A stretch of DNA of 35,590 nucleotides from Verrucomicrobiota bacterium (GCA_003565135.1 PXDC01000016.1:1-35590); one strand, 5' to 3'; counted from the first letter of the stretch, positions 14,940 to 23,502 are shown. The notes: a model not told the origin generated them from the letters alone. A program made the numbers and translations.

Positions 14940-16019
14940 TTATGGCTTCGAGCCGGAAACAGCACCGCACGAATCCCGAACGACCAGTTCGCACGGCAGG
15001 GCGAGGGTTACGGGCGACTGAGAATCCCCCTCCTCCTCGATCATCCTCCAGAGACGGTCGACCGCCTCGCGCGCCATGGCGTGAACCGGCTGGGCCACGG
15101 TGGTCAGGGGCGGGCGGCAATAATCGCTCAGGCGCTCATTGTTGAAACCGGTCACGGCGACGTCGTCGGGAACCGTAAGCCCCTCGTCCCAGCACGCCGA
15201 GATCGCGCCGACCGCCCAATGGTCGTTCGTGCAAAGCACGCAATCGGGCAGTTTCTCCCGTCGCTTCAGAATGCCCTGCATCGCATTCTTCCCCATTTTG
15301 TAGGGATCGTCGACGTCGGGAACCCAGACATCCTCGATACAAACCTCGACCGAATCAGCCGGAAGCTCGTGCTCGCGCAGCGCATCCTGAATGCCATCGA
15401 GGGCGGCCCACGCCGTGGGCGAATGTTTGCGCTCGCGATGCGAATCGGGCCACCGCCCGAGCAACGCGAACCGGCGGTGCCCGACCCCGATGAGGTGGGT
15501 CATCAACTCGTAAAACCCCTGCCGCTTGTCCGGGACGATTTGAGTGATCTTGTCCTGCAACACACCTTCGATCGCGACCAGCGGGATCCCCGCCCGCAAC
15601 AGGCGCTGCATCGCCTCTTCGGGAAACCGGGAACCGGCCCGGACCAGGACCACGCCCTCGACGGCGTGATCGAGGATCAGGTCGCAGGCCGAGGCGACTC
15701 CCTGTCGAAACCAGAGCGTGTCGCTGACCATCGGCGTATAGTCGCGCTCGCCGATCAGGCGACCGACCTCCATCACCTTGAGCACCTCCTGGTGGGTAAC
15801 ACACCCCGAATGAATGACTCCGATGGCCCGGCTGCGGGCGCGCCGGAGGACGCGCGCGGCAAGTGACGGTCGATAGCCCATTTCCTCCGCCGCATCCAAA
15901 ACCCGGCGCCGGGTTTCCTCCGGAATTTTCGCCCCGCTGCGATTGTTCAGCACGGCCGAGACGGTCGTCTGGTGGAGTCCGAGACGGGTCGCCACATCGG
16001 CTTGAGTTACCTTATCCAT
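14940..16019 (-). CDS. LacI-family transcriptional regulator
   Basis: A 359-residue regulator. Residues 4-50 are the LacI headpiece: VTQADVATRLGLHQTTVSAVLNN, then IPEETRRRVLDAAEEMGYRPS and the hinge helix ARVLRRARSR. Residues about 64-340 are the sugar-binding core, with TNDHWAVGAISACWDEGLTVPDDVAVTGFNNERLSDY matching the usual ...D..A.G......G...P.DvsvvGfd... pattern, and LTTVAQPVHAMAREAVDRL near the end. It sits directly upstream of the glycan operon and codirectional with it. The 121-bp gap between its stop and that operon's ATG contains the perfect palindrome AATTACGTAATT, making it a natural candidate for an operon-specific repressor. Central-CG palindromes are typical of this family. The effector sugar is unknown. 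Confidence 0.93.
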   Translation of the reverse strand: MDKVTQADVATRLGLHQTTVSAVLNNRSGAKIPEETRRRVLDAAEEMGYRPSLAARVLRRARSRAIGVIHSGCVTHQEVLKVMEVGRLIGERDYTPMVSDTLWFRQGVASACDLILDHAVEGVVLVRAGSRFPEEAMQRLLRAGIPLVAIEGVLQDKITQIVPDKRQGFYELMTHLIGVGHRRFALLGRWPDSHRERKHSPTAWAALDGIQDALREHELPADSVEVCIEDVWVPDVDDPYKMGKNAMQGILKRREKLPDCVLCTNDHWAVGAISACWDEGLTVPDDVAVTGFNNERLSDYCRPPLTTVAQPVHAMAREAVDRLWRMIEEEGDSQSPVTLALPCELVVRDSCGAVSGSKP

Positions 16020-16046
16020 TTAGCGTTCGGCATAGAATTCCAGTCC

Positions 16047-16158
16047 AAAAGGAAATCCCCGGGCCGGGACTCTCCCGTTCCCGAAAGCCGCCCGCACGCG
16101 GTTCGCGGTTCGACGGGACGGCGGAGTCCCGCAAAAGCACCCGGCGGGTTTCCCTTTT
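16047..16158. other. Imperfect long inverted repeat in the LacI gene leader
   Basis: The left arm AAAAGGAAATCCCC (16047-16060) pairs imperfectly with GGGTTTCCCTTTT (about 16146-16158). An inner arm CGGGACTC (16065-16072) pairs perfectly with GAGTCCCG (16124-16131). The structure would lie in the 5' untranslated region of the LacI gene or may be a small repeat element; I see no other copy. Confidence 0.4.
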
Positions 16159-16232
16159 GCCATAACGTCATTGTACGGTATGGGCGTATCCGGCAACGAC
16201 ATATTTCCTTCCCTTTCCCCATCGTTCTTCCA

Positions 16233-17594
16233 TCAACGGCCCGTCCCGGAACCGTCTTCGCGGGAACCGACCACGGGCCGCCCGTTGATCGTCAGGGTAA
16301 AATCCTCCCCCACCCACTCGCGGTCGATGTCCCATCGCGCGCCATGCGGATTGGCCACCGTGATCTCCCCCTGCACGTCCTGCCAGCCTTCAAAGCCGTC
16401 GACACCGGTCACCACCAGGGCCGGCCGATCGCGTTTGTCGTAAACAAAGGTATTCCTGAATTCGATCCCGCCCTGTTTCGGTTGGCGCGCGGTTTGCGCG
16501 TGCAGGACGATCGGCGCCCGGGGCATTCCTCCCCCGTCGACGGTGGACACGTTGTAAAAAAAGTTATTATCGAAAACCAGGCGAATACTGTCGGCACCCT
16601 GCCCGCGAACCAGCAGGCCGTTTCGCTCGCTTCCCTCGACGATGTTGTTGCGGTACTCGATCATGCCGCGGGGACCGTCGTGAACCATGGTATTGAAGTG
16701 AATGCCGTAATGACTGCCCCGGACGTAGTTGCTGTCCCACAGAATCGAAACCGGGGGCGACTCGGCCCGCAGGTGCCCGAGCCAAACGTGCATGCCCAGC
16801 ACTTCGTTGCCGTCGAACAGGCAGTTCCGGATCACGATGTTTTCCAGGTATTCGTTCGCCCGATTCGGCTCCAGGCAGATCCCCGCGCTGGGCCCGGTAC
16901 CGCTGGTGTTGCTGAATACGGAATTCTCCACCAGGAGGTTGCGGGCTGAGATCACGCTCATTCCCTGCCGGTGATGGCCGTCGGCGACCACGTCCCGGAT
17001 GACAAAATCCTCGCAGGCCACACTGCCGCCATCGAGCGAGCGGCCGAGGTATATCCCGTCACCGCCGCTCTCAAGCAGGGTCAACCCCAGGATTCTGACG
17101 TTCCTGCAGCCGCGGAATATCAGGCACATTCGCCATTGAGCCGGTTCGTAGGGCGGATTCTGGTAGTCCTCCTTCCGCATTTGCAGCGTCGCCCCGTAAC
17201 CCCGCAAAACGATGTTTTCTACGTCGCGGAACTCGATCAGGGAGTCGTTCAGCCCGCGGAACTCCCCTTTCTTCGCCATCAGGTGCGCCCCTTCCTCAAA
17301 AATGATCTCCAGGTCGCCGCGGCGGACATGCAGCGGACGAACTATCCAGGGATCCTCGGTTTTCGGTATGATGACCCGGTCGGCCGGCGAATCCAAAGCC
17401 GCCTGGATCGCCTCGGTCGAATCCTCCGGGTCGAACCCCCACCAGGCGGCGTTCGCCGTGGCCGATTCACCCGCCATGACCCGGGCCACCGCCTCCGGAT
17501 CGGCGCCGTTGGCCGGCAGGTTCGCGGTTGATAAAAGGAGCGATCCGCTCATCGCCATCAGAATCCCGACGTAACTGGAGGTGTTTTTTTTCAT
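16233..17594 (-). CDS. Secreted right-handed parallel beta-helix protein
   Basis: A 453-residue exported protein with a signal peptide in residues 1-30 (YVGILMAMSGSLLLSTANLP). From about residue 60 it shows the regular short-strand, N- and G-rich coils of a pectate-lyase-like parallel beta-helix: DRVIIPKTEDPWIVRPLHV, IENIVLRG-like turns, NVRILGLTLLESGGDGIYLG, ARNLLVENSVFSN, LENIVIRNCLFDGNEVLG, ILWDSNYVRGSHYGIHF, MIEYRNNIVEGSERNGLLV and IRLVFDNNFFYN. This fold occurs in polysaccharide lyases, polygalacturonase-like hydrolases and epimerases, and also in non-catalytic binding proteins. I cannot assign catalytic residues. It has a perfect operator-like palindrome 61 bp upstream and its own transcription unit, with the LacI gene downstream on the same strand after 213 bp. 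Confidence 0.82.
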   Translation of the reverse strand: MKKNTSSYVGILMAMSGSLLLSTANLPANGADPEAVARVMAGESATANAAWWGFDPEDSTEAIQAALDSPADRVIIPKTEDPWIVRPLHVRRGDLEIIFEEGAHLMAKKGEFRGLNDSLIEFRDVENIVLRGYGATLQMRKEDYQNPPYEPAQWRMCLIFRGCRNVRILGLTLLESGGDGIYLGRSLDGGSVACEDFVIRDVVADGHHRQGMSVISARNLLVENSVFSNTSGTGPSAGICLEPNRANEYLENIVIRNCLFDGNEVLGMHVWLGHLRAESPPVSILWDSNYVRGSHYGIHFNTMVHDGPRGMIEYRNNIVEGSERNGLLVRGQGADSIRLVFDNNFFYNVSTVDGGGMPRAPIVLHAQTARQPKQGGIEFRNTFVYDKRDRPALVVTGVDGFEGWQDVQGEITVANPHGARWDIDREWVGEDFTLTINGRPVVGSREDGSGTGR

Positions 17595-18137
17595 AACCGA
17601 ATGGCCGTTTTCCGATTTTTCGGGCGGACGGCGGATGCCGCCCTTCCCCTGGAAATTACGTAATTGTTAACAGGCCCCCACGTCCCGTCAATCCTGTTTT
17701 TCGATCTGACCCGCCGGGGCGACGGGGGATTCGTGACGGGTGACCCGTTTCAGCGGATCCCCACTCGCAACTCCCGGGAACTCCGTTTTCCGCCTTTTTC
17801 GGTCTGTCGTACCGTATCCCGACAACGGACAACCGCTCGCCCCCTGTCCCCTGACGCGGGATCGGACGTTGAGCGCGGTTCCCCACACCGGCCGCTCCGT
17901 GAGCGTGGGAACGCGGTTGGCCGGGGCTCCGGGAAAGCGGTGCGGAGCACCGCACTCCAAAAGCGCTTCGCGCAACATACCCGTACCGCCCGGAGATCCC
18001 TGGAACAGGAAGACCAGGAAACCCAACCACAGAACCCAACTCCCTTATTCCGTGTGCGCCATCCGCTCCGCGGGAAAAGACCGAACACAGGACGGTGCCT
18101 GAGCCCGCCGGACGAATCACGAATCACCAATCCCCCA
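17595..18137. other. Gap with operator, heptads and element A copy 3
   Basis: This 543-bp gap lies between the heparinase-like gene (ends at 18138) and the beta-helix gene (starts at 17594), both on the minus strand. It holds operator site 5 and most of an inverted copy of element A with its heptad flanks. A 1088-codon open frame on the plus strand starts in it but is a shadow of the heparinase-like gene. Confidence 0.6.
17654..17665. promoter_or_regulatory. Putative operator TTACGTAA, site 5
   Basis: AATTACGTAATT, a perfect 12-bp palindrome identical to site 4 (17654-17665), with the core at 17656-17663, 61 bp before the beta-helix protein ATG at 17594. Confidence 0.65.
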
Positions 18138-18152
18138 TCACGAATCCCCCAC
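17723..18152 (-). repeat. Dispersed element A, copy 3 (inverted), with heptad flanks
   Basis: The left tract GGGGGATTCGTGACGGGTGA (from 17725) and the right tract at 18113-18152 (GAATCAC, GAATCAC, CAATCCC, CCATCAC, GAATCCC) are inverted relative to each other. Between them lies the core shared with copies 1 and 2: CTCCGTGAGCGTGGGAACGC (about 17895), GTGCGGAGCACCGCAC (17939-17954), AAGCGCTT (17961-17968) and CCCGTACCGC. The right tract covers the last codons and stop of the heparinase-like gene. Confidence 0.65.
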
Positions 18153-21100
18153 CGGTCCGAATTCGAGGTCGTCGACCCAGAGGACCTGGTCCGGTTCGCC
18201 TCCGGGGTCCATGTGGATAAAGACCTCGCAATAACCGGGAGCCATTTCCAGGTCGAGGCGGTACTCCTTCCATTCCTCGCTCGGCTCGAGGGAGACGGTG
18301 CCACCGGAGCCGCGGGCGCCGGCCACCCGGACGCGGGCGTGGGTGGCGTCGCCCCGGGCGAAAAAGCGGAGGACGTAGTCGCCGCCCCGGCTGAGCCGCA
18401 TGGGCTGGCTCCGGGCCGTGACCCGGTCCTCGGGACGCACGAAGCGCAGGGCGGATTTGCCGGTGACGGCGTCCTCCTGGCTCCATCCGGGCCAGCCGGG
18501 ATCGGGCGAACGGGAATTGTGATTCACGTGCCAGCCCCGGGGCGGGTAATCGGGAATGCCCTCTTCGAAATCACCGTTGCGCAGCAGGTTCACCACGCGG
18601 CCGGCGTAGGACTCGACCTGTTCAGCCCGGAAGCGGGGCATTTCGTCGCCGGGAACGAAGCGGAAAAACACCTCCGTCTTGTCGCGCAGGGCACCGGTCA
18701 CGGCCCCGCGGCCGCGGACACTCGCTACCGGTGTCCAGCGGTCCTGCACCAGGAGTTCGGCCCGGTCGTCGGAGCTCTCCAGGCGGTAGCGCCCGGCCGC
18801 CCGGACCTGCGTTTCCGCGTAGGCCACCCACTCGCCGTTTTCGGCCCGCAGGACGTGCAGGGGCAGGTCGTACTCGCCCTCGCCGTCCCGCACCGTCAGC
18901 ACGGCCCCGGGCGGGCTTTCGCGGGGATCGTTTCGCGGGTCGACCCAGAGCACCCCGTCGAATTCGCCGGGCCAGGCCACGACCAGTTCGCCCGCCTCCC
19001 AGGAAAACGCGATTTCCGAGGCCTCGTCCGGTCGGTGCTGGGGGGCGATGAACACCCGCGAGGGTTCCCCGCCGCTGTAGAGGCGGATTTCCTGCGCCTC
19101 CGCCCGGGAGACCCAGAAGACCGCACGGGCGTCGGCACCGCCAAAGGCCCCGTAGACGTCGGCCGGGGACTCCATGCGGAGCAGTCGCCGGTCGCCGGCG
19201 TGCAGCCGGGACCCGCCGGACACCATCCAGCGCCGCACGTCGCCGTCGCCGTCGCGGGCGGCCGAGGCGGCCACGCCGTTGCTCTGCAGCCCGTGGCCGT
19301 AGATCTCATTGCCGTCCCGCAGGTAACGGCGGAAAAGCACGGTCTCCTCGCCCTCGGGACCGTCGAACGCCACCCCGATCGTAGCCGGATTCTCCACCGT
19401 GCGCCCCTCGCCCAGCGCGTCGCCGTCGGCGGCCTCGTAGGTGTTCATGAGAGCCAGAAAACGCTGTTCCTCCGCCTTGTTCGCAGTAGTGACCCGGATG
19501 TGCCAGGGCTCGGGAAAGGCCTCGGTAAAGCGGGACCAGGCCCGGGTCTGGATGGGGTACCGGCGCTCGTTCGATTGACGGTAGTCCAGCTCGCGGGGCA
19601 GGAGGTGCCGCACCCGCAGGCGCCGGTCCTGCTGGGGCACGGTCAGGACCCGCGCGGACGAATCGATCTCGGTCTCCTGGAAGGTGTTGAGCAGCCAGGA
19701 AAACGCGCTCGGCTCCTCCGCGGCCAGTTCGTCGTACACCACGTAGACCCCGGGCCGGATGAAGAGGATGGCACGCTCGAAGCGCTTCATCGGTTCCTCG
19801 TAGGCCCGGGAGGCGTCGCCGGAGAAAAAGGTGTAGGCGGGAGAATGGAAGAACTCGGTGATCTCACCCTTGTAATCGATCCCCTTGGGCTGCCCTTCTC
19901 CGTTGATGAGGATCGAATTGTGGGTGTTGGTGGTCACGGTCCACTTCATGTGGTAATCGTCGCCGTAATACGTGTAGTACCCCGTATCGGCGGCCAGGAT
20001 TTCGCCCCCGGAGTGGATGACGAAATTGTTCTGGTCGGCGTGGGCGTGACTGTGCCCGCCCCACCAGCTGCTGCGGAAAAAGATCCGGTCGCTCAGGTGA
20101 TCGTAGAAGCGGTCGTAGGCGGCGAGCTGCCCGGTCTCCGGAAACAGTTTGGCCTGCGCGATATCGACCGGCGGCTTGGGGGTCAGCTCGGTGTCGGACA
20201 GGTACTGGAACGGGATGTGATCCGGATTGGCGAATACGGTGTCGGACCACCACTGCAGGTAGGGATCCTCGTTCATCGAGGCCATGAGATTGGAGATGTA
20301 GGCGTCGGCCGAATTCCCCCAGGGCCACAGCAGGCTGTAGATGTCGCCGCCGTGATGGTACCAGTAGTTGAGCGCCATGGCGTAGAGCCAGAACTCCCCC
20401 GAATTGCGGATGCGGGGTTTGGCGAACACGTCGATACCGGTGGCCGAACGCATGGCGGCGAGCCCCTCCAGGATCCAGCGGAACTTGTGCCCGTAGGTCT
20501 GTCCCTCGAAGTACCCGCCGTCCTCGCTCGTCCAGGCGATCCGATTGGCGTACTGGCGCACCAGGTAATCGGTCCATTCCGCCGCCGCCGGGATGTCGGT
20601 CGCCACCGCCATCACCGTGGTGAGCAGGGCGTGCATGCATTGCTGGGGATGGGAGCGCTGGTACTCGAGGTGAATCCTCACCCGGTCGCGCAGGTACTCG
20701 TAGGCGGGCTCGGCGTGATACGCGATGTGATCGAGCACCCGCGCCCGCTCCCCGGCCGAGAGGTGGTGGTAAATCCGGTCGTAGGTGAGGGCGGCGTACT
20801 TGAGTCCGTTCTCGTAGGCGTAAACCACCGTGTCGTGCTGCGCCCGGTCGTCCACGTGGTAGTCGAGACGGGCATCGGCGACAAAGAGGAGCCACTCCCG
20901 GGCGGCTTCGGCGTACTCGGGTTCACCTGAGATGAGGTAGGCGAAGGAAAGGATGTTGCCGTTGTCGGCCGCGCTGTTGAGCGCGCGGTAATCGAATCCG
21001 TCATCCCAATACGGTTCCCCGTCCACCAGCCAGATCACCTGCCGGCGGGTGGGCTGACCCTCCCGCCAGGAATTGCTGCCGGGCGTCTCGCCCTCCGGCC

Positions 21101-21710
21101 GCCGCTCGGCCAGCGCCACCCGATCGCCCGGCTTCTCCGGCGACCGGTCCAGCACCCGGCCGGCACGCCACCGCACTTCCTCCCAGGCTTCCCGGGCCGA
21201 TCCCAACCGTCGCTCGCGGAACGCCTCCAGTTCGTCCGGCGTGGTGAAAACCCGCGGGTGATCCGGCATCGAGGCCAGAATGTCGTCCGTCGGCGGCACC
21301 GGCAGGGCCACCGCCGCCTCCGTCACTTCGAAGCGCCGCGACGGTCCCGGACGGGACCGCTCGCCCTCCTCCGTGACCGCGTAGTACCGCCAGTACCAGG
21401 TGCCCTCCTCCAGCACCGCCGAGTGATTGTAGAACGGCAGGTCGATGTCCTCGACCCGGAAAACGCCATCGGAAAACGCTGCGTCCCGGGCGAACTCCAG
21501 GGTGTAGGTCGCCGCCCGGTCGTCCACCCGCCACACCATGGGCGGGGGGTTGACCGCCACCGTTTCGCCGTCGGCGGGCGCCAGCGGCGGATGAGTCGAA
21601 GGCTGCTCGGACGCGTCCACCTCAAACCCCGCGTGCACGCAGCCGGAAACCCCGATGATCCCCGCCACCAGGGCGGCTTTTATCTGCAAGTACCGTGTTC
21701 GTTTCATCAT
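18138..21710 (-). CDS. Heparinase II/III-like lipoprotein, probable polysaccharide lyase
   Basis: A 1190-residue exported protein. VSGC at 21-24 is a lipobox, so it is likely an outer-membrane lipoprotein. Residues about 40-130 are a fibronectin-like/DUF4962-type start (VNPPPMVWRVDD, WYWRYYAVTEEGE); about 150-480 is a helical toroid; about 540-800 is the heparinase II/III beta domain with GGHSHAHADQNNF, ILAADTGYYTYYG and NTHNSILINGEGQ. The last 160 residues (NLLRNGDFEEGIPDYPPRGW ... VLWVDDLEFG) look like a CBM4/9-type carbohydrate-binding module. Members of this superfamily cleave uronic-acid glycans (heparin, alginate, ulvan) by beta-elimination; the substrate here is unknown. It lies 7 bp after the solute-binding protein gene, so both are co-transcribed. 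The final codons and stop fall in a heptad-repeat tract. Confidence 0.85.
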   Translation of the reverse strand: MMKRTRYLQIKAALVAGIIGVSGCVHAGFEVDASEQPSTHPPLAPADGETVAVNPPPMVWRVDDRAATYTLEFARDAAFSDGVFRVEDIDLPFYNHSAVLEEGTWYWRYYAVTEEGERSRPGPSRRFEVTEAAVALPVPPTDDILASMPDHPRVFTTPDELEAFRERRLGSAREAWEEVRWRAGRVLDRSPEKPGDRVALAERRPEGETPGSNSWREGQPTRRQVIWLVDGEPYWDDGFDYRALNSAADNGNILSFAYLISGEPEYAEAAREWLLFVADARLDYHVDDRAQHDTVVYAYENGLKYAALTYDRIYHHLSAGERARVLDHIAYHAEPAYEYLRDRVRIHLEYQRSHPQQCMHALLTTVMAVATDIPAAAEWTDYLVRQYANRIAWTSEDGGYFEGQTYGHKFRWILEGLAAMRSATGIDVFAKPRIRNSGEFWLYAMALNYWYHHGGDIYSLLWPWGNSADAYISNLMASMNEDPYLQWWSDTVFANPDHIPFQYLSDTELTPKPPVDIAQAKLFPETGQLAAYDRFYDHLSDRIFFRSSWWGGHSHAHADQNNFVIHSGGEILAADTGYYTYYGDDYHMKWTVTTNTHNSILINGEGQPKGIDYKGEITEFFHSPAYTFFSGDASRAYEEPMKRFERAILFIRPGVYVVYDELAAEEPSAFSWLLNTFQETEIDSSARVLTVPQQDRRLRVRHLLPRELDYRQSNERRYPIQTRAWSRFTEAFPEPWHIRVTTANKAEEQRFLALMNTYEAADGDALGEGRTVENPATIGVAFDGPEGEETVLFRRYLRDGNEIYGHGLQSNGVAASAARDGDGDVRRWMVSGGSRLHAGDRRLLRMESPADVYGAFGGADARAVFWVSRAEAQEIRLYSGGEPSRVFIAPQHRPDEASEIAFSWEAGELVVAWPGEFDGVLWVDPRNDPRESPPGAVLTVRDGEGEYDLPLHVLRAENGEWVAYAETQVRAAGRYRLESSDDRAELLVQDRWTPVASVRGRGAVTGALRDKTEVFFRFVPGDEMPRFRAEQVESYAGRVVNLLRNGDFEEGIPDYPPRGWHVNHNSRSPDPGWPGWSQEDAVTGKSALRFVRPEDRVTARSQPMRLSRGGDYVLRFFARGDATHARVRVAGARGSGGTVSLEPSEEWKEYRLDLEMAPGYCEVFIHMDPGGEPDQVLWVDDLEFGPVGDS

Positions 21711-21717
21711 ACATCCT

Positions 21718-23064
21718 TTAAAAAATGCCCCGGTCCCGCATCCGGTTGAGCCATCGGTTCAGATCCTCCTCCAGGCCGTCGATCACGGCCTGCTCGCTCA
21801 GTTCCGGGTACGCCACCGCCTGGGAAAAGCGGTTGGTGACGATGCGGTGAATCTCCATGATGCCGGGTGCGTAAAGAAGCGGGGCGGTCTGCCCCTCCTC
21901 CATGGTGTCGGAAAACCGGGCCATCGAGGCCGGCGGCCGCATGCCCAGAAACTCCTCCCCGTAGGCGATCTCCCGGTAGATCGGCTGGGTGCGCAGCTCG
22001 CGCATGTTGATACGGGTCCCCTCCGGCGAAGCGGCGAAACGAACGAACTTCCGCGCCGCTTCCTCGTGGGCGGTGTGCTCCCATACCGCCAGGGTGGCCG
22101 CGCCCATCATGGATTCGGCCGAATGCTCACCGGCGGGAAACGGAAGCACGTCCCACTCGAATTCGGTGTGGTCGCGAAAGAGCGCCGTTGACATAATGGA
22201 GGCAAAGGTCAACGCCACCCGACCGTCCCGGAAGAGTTGCGAATGCCCTTCGTCCGCCCCCACCTCCGGCGGCACGGTGTAGCCCTCCTCGTGGAAACGC
22301 CGGATAAACCGCACCGCATCCAGCGCCTCCGGCTGGTTCACGGTGACGCGGGTCGGATGGTAGGAACTGTCAAAGAGGGTCACCCCCCGCTGACGCAGGA
22401 ACACCACCGGGTGTGGCAGGGAAACCGCATAGTCGGTCGGGGCGTCCGGGTCGGCGCGACGGCGCGACAGCCGCGGCGCGATCTCCTCCACGTACTCCCA
22501 CGTCCACTCCTCGTCCGCCGGCACGGGGATGCCCGCCGCCGCCAACGCCTCCATGTTGGCGTAGGTCACCGTCCCCATTACCGCCAACGGCAGCGCGTAA
22601 ACCCGGCCGTCGCGCTCGACCGCCTTGCGCACCATCGGCATGATCTCACCGTAGTCCTCCAGCGCCTCCATTTCGTCGGTGACATCCATGAGCACGCCGC
22701 GCGAGGCCCACTCGTCGTAGTAATTCACCCCGATCATGAACACGTCCGGCGCAACCGACCCCACCATCATGGCCTGGATCTTGTTGAAGTACTGACTGTA
22801 GCCCATGACCGTGACGTCCACCCGGATATCCGGGTGCTGCGCCTCAAACGCGTCCGCCAGGGCTCGCGCCGCGCGCTCCTGTTCCGGCGTGCCCCAGCAG
22901 GCGTAACGGATGCGCTCCCGCTCCCCCGCCTCCGGCTCGGTACACCCGGCCAGGCCCAGCGCCGCCAGGCCGAAGACAGCGCCCAGCACCGCCCGCCAAA
23001 AGACCCCTCGCCCGCTACCGGGACGCGGACCGTTCACTCCGGACGGTATTCTAAACAACAACAC
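21718..23064 (-). CDS. Family 1 extracellular sugar-binding lipoprotein of an ABC transporter
   Basis: A 448-residue lipoprotein (LAALGLAGC lipobox, Cys near residue 41). The mature part is a family 1 solute-binding protein: IRYACWGTPEQERAARALAD, FEAQHPDIRVDVTVMGYSQYFNKIQAMM, APDVFMIGVNYYDEWASRGVL, VYALPLAVMGTVTYAN, FRDGRVALTFASIM and the AARKFVRFAASPEGTRIN segment. It would capture oligosaccharides for an ABC importer, yet no permease or ATPase gene is near; after it comes the heparinase-like gene 7 bp on. No ATG precedes the signal peptide; GTG at 23064 is the longest start and GTG at 23037 is an alternative. The upstream gap carries element A copy 1 and no TTACGTAA site. Confidence 0.9.
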   Translation of the reverse strand: MLLFRIPSGVNGPRPGSGRGVFWRAVLGAVFGLAALGLAGCTEPEAGERERIRYACWGTPEQERAARALADAFEAQHPDIRVDVTVMGYSQYFNKIQAMMVGSVAPDVFMIGVNYYDEWASRGVLMDVTDEMEALEDYGEIMPMVRKAVERDGRVYALPLAVMGTVTYANMEALAAAGIPVPADEEWTWEYVEEIAPRLSRRRADPDAPTDYAVSLPHPVVFLRQRGVTLFDSSYHPTRVTVNQPEALDAVRFIRRFHEEGYTVPPEVGADEGHSQLFRDGRVALTFASIMSTALFRDHTEFEWDVLPFPAGEHSAESMMGAATLAVWEHTAHEEAARKFVRFAASPEGTRINMRELRTQPIYREIAYGEEFLGMRPPASMARFSDTMEEGQTAPLLYAPGIMEIHRIVTNRFSQAVAYPELSEQAVIDGLEEDLNRWLNRMRDRGIF

Positions 23065-23170
23065 GGATCGAGACCTGGTTCGGGATTCATGCCATCAACA
23101 ACCCCTCCACCTAAATCACTTCCAAACAAAATTTCTACACTAAAAATCACTCAATCCCAAAAACCGCCAC

Positions 23171-23410
23171 GGATCCGTGATCGGTGATCCGTGATTGGTG
23201 ATTGGTCACTGGTGACTCATGCCGTCCAGGTACGCCTGTCCGTGAGGACAGGAAACCCCGGGCGGTACGGGTATTTTGCGGAAAGCGCTTTGCCGTGCGG
23301 TGCTCCGCACCGCATTCCCCCCGCTCCTCACGGAACGGCCTGCGTGGGGAAGCACTCCCAACGTCCGATTTCCCGAACCGAATCACCAATCACGGATCAC
23401 CAATCATCCG
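23171..23410 (+). repeat. Dispersed element A, copy 1, with inverted heptad termini
   Basis: The left tract steps GTGATCG, GTGATCC, GTGATTG, GTGATTG. The right tract (23380-23410) steps CGAATCAC, CAATCAC, GGATCAC, CAATCAT and is the near-perfect inverse. The core has hairpin CCTGTCC-GTGA-GGACAGG (23235-23252), palindrome AAGCGCTT (23283-23290), hairpin GTGCGG-TGCT-CCGCAC (23295-23310), and a perfect 10-bp pair TCCGTGAGGA (23239-23248) with TCCTCACGGA (23325-23334). Confidence 0.8.
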
Positions 23411-23461
23411 CTAACTCTCACCGGGCGGAAACAGTTTACGGCGAACGGGGCCATTCCGGGA

Positions 23462-23489
23462 TTGCAGTGGACCGCCTTTCGGGTAAATT
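23462..23489 (+). promoter_or_regulatory. Possible sigma-70-like promoter for the VanZ-like gene
   Basis: TTGCAG (23462-23467), a 16-bp spacer, then TAAATT (23484-23489). Transcription would start only a few bases before the ATG at 23503. This is a weak match. Confidence 0.3.
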
Positions 23490-23502
23490 AAGCGTTCTGA
23501 TT

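Larger units (their letters stand above)
23065..23502. other. Divergent gap filled mostly by element A copy 1
   Basis: This 438-bp gap separates the solute-binding protein gene (minus strand) from the VanZ-like gene (plus strand). Positions 23171-23410 are the best-preserved A element. The left remainder (23065-23170) is AC-rich without a clear promoter. Confidence 0.6.

Noticed and set aside
17569-17577. Extra operator-like sequence GACGTAACT
   Set aside because: It is within the beta-helix gene's coding region and lacks the palindromic TTACGTAA core.
17664-20930. A 1088-codon open frame on the plus strand
   Set aside because: It lies opposite the heparinase-like gene, has no domain sense, and is the kind of antisense frame that high third-position GC produces.
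23191-23502. Upstream extension of the VanZ-like gene
   Set aside because: It reads through element A; membrane-protein character begins only after ATG 23503.
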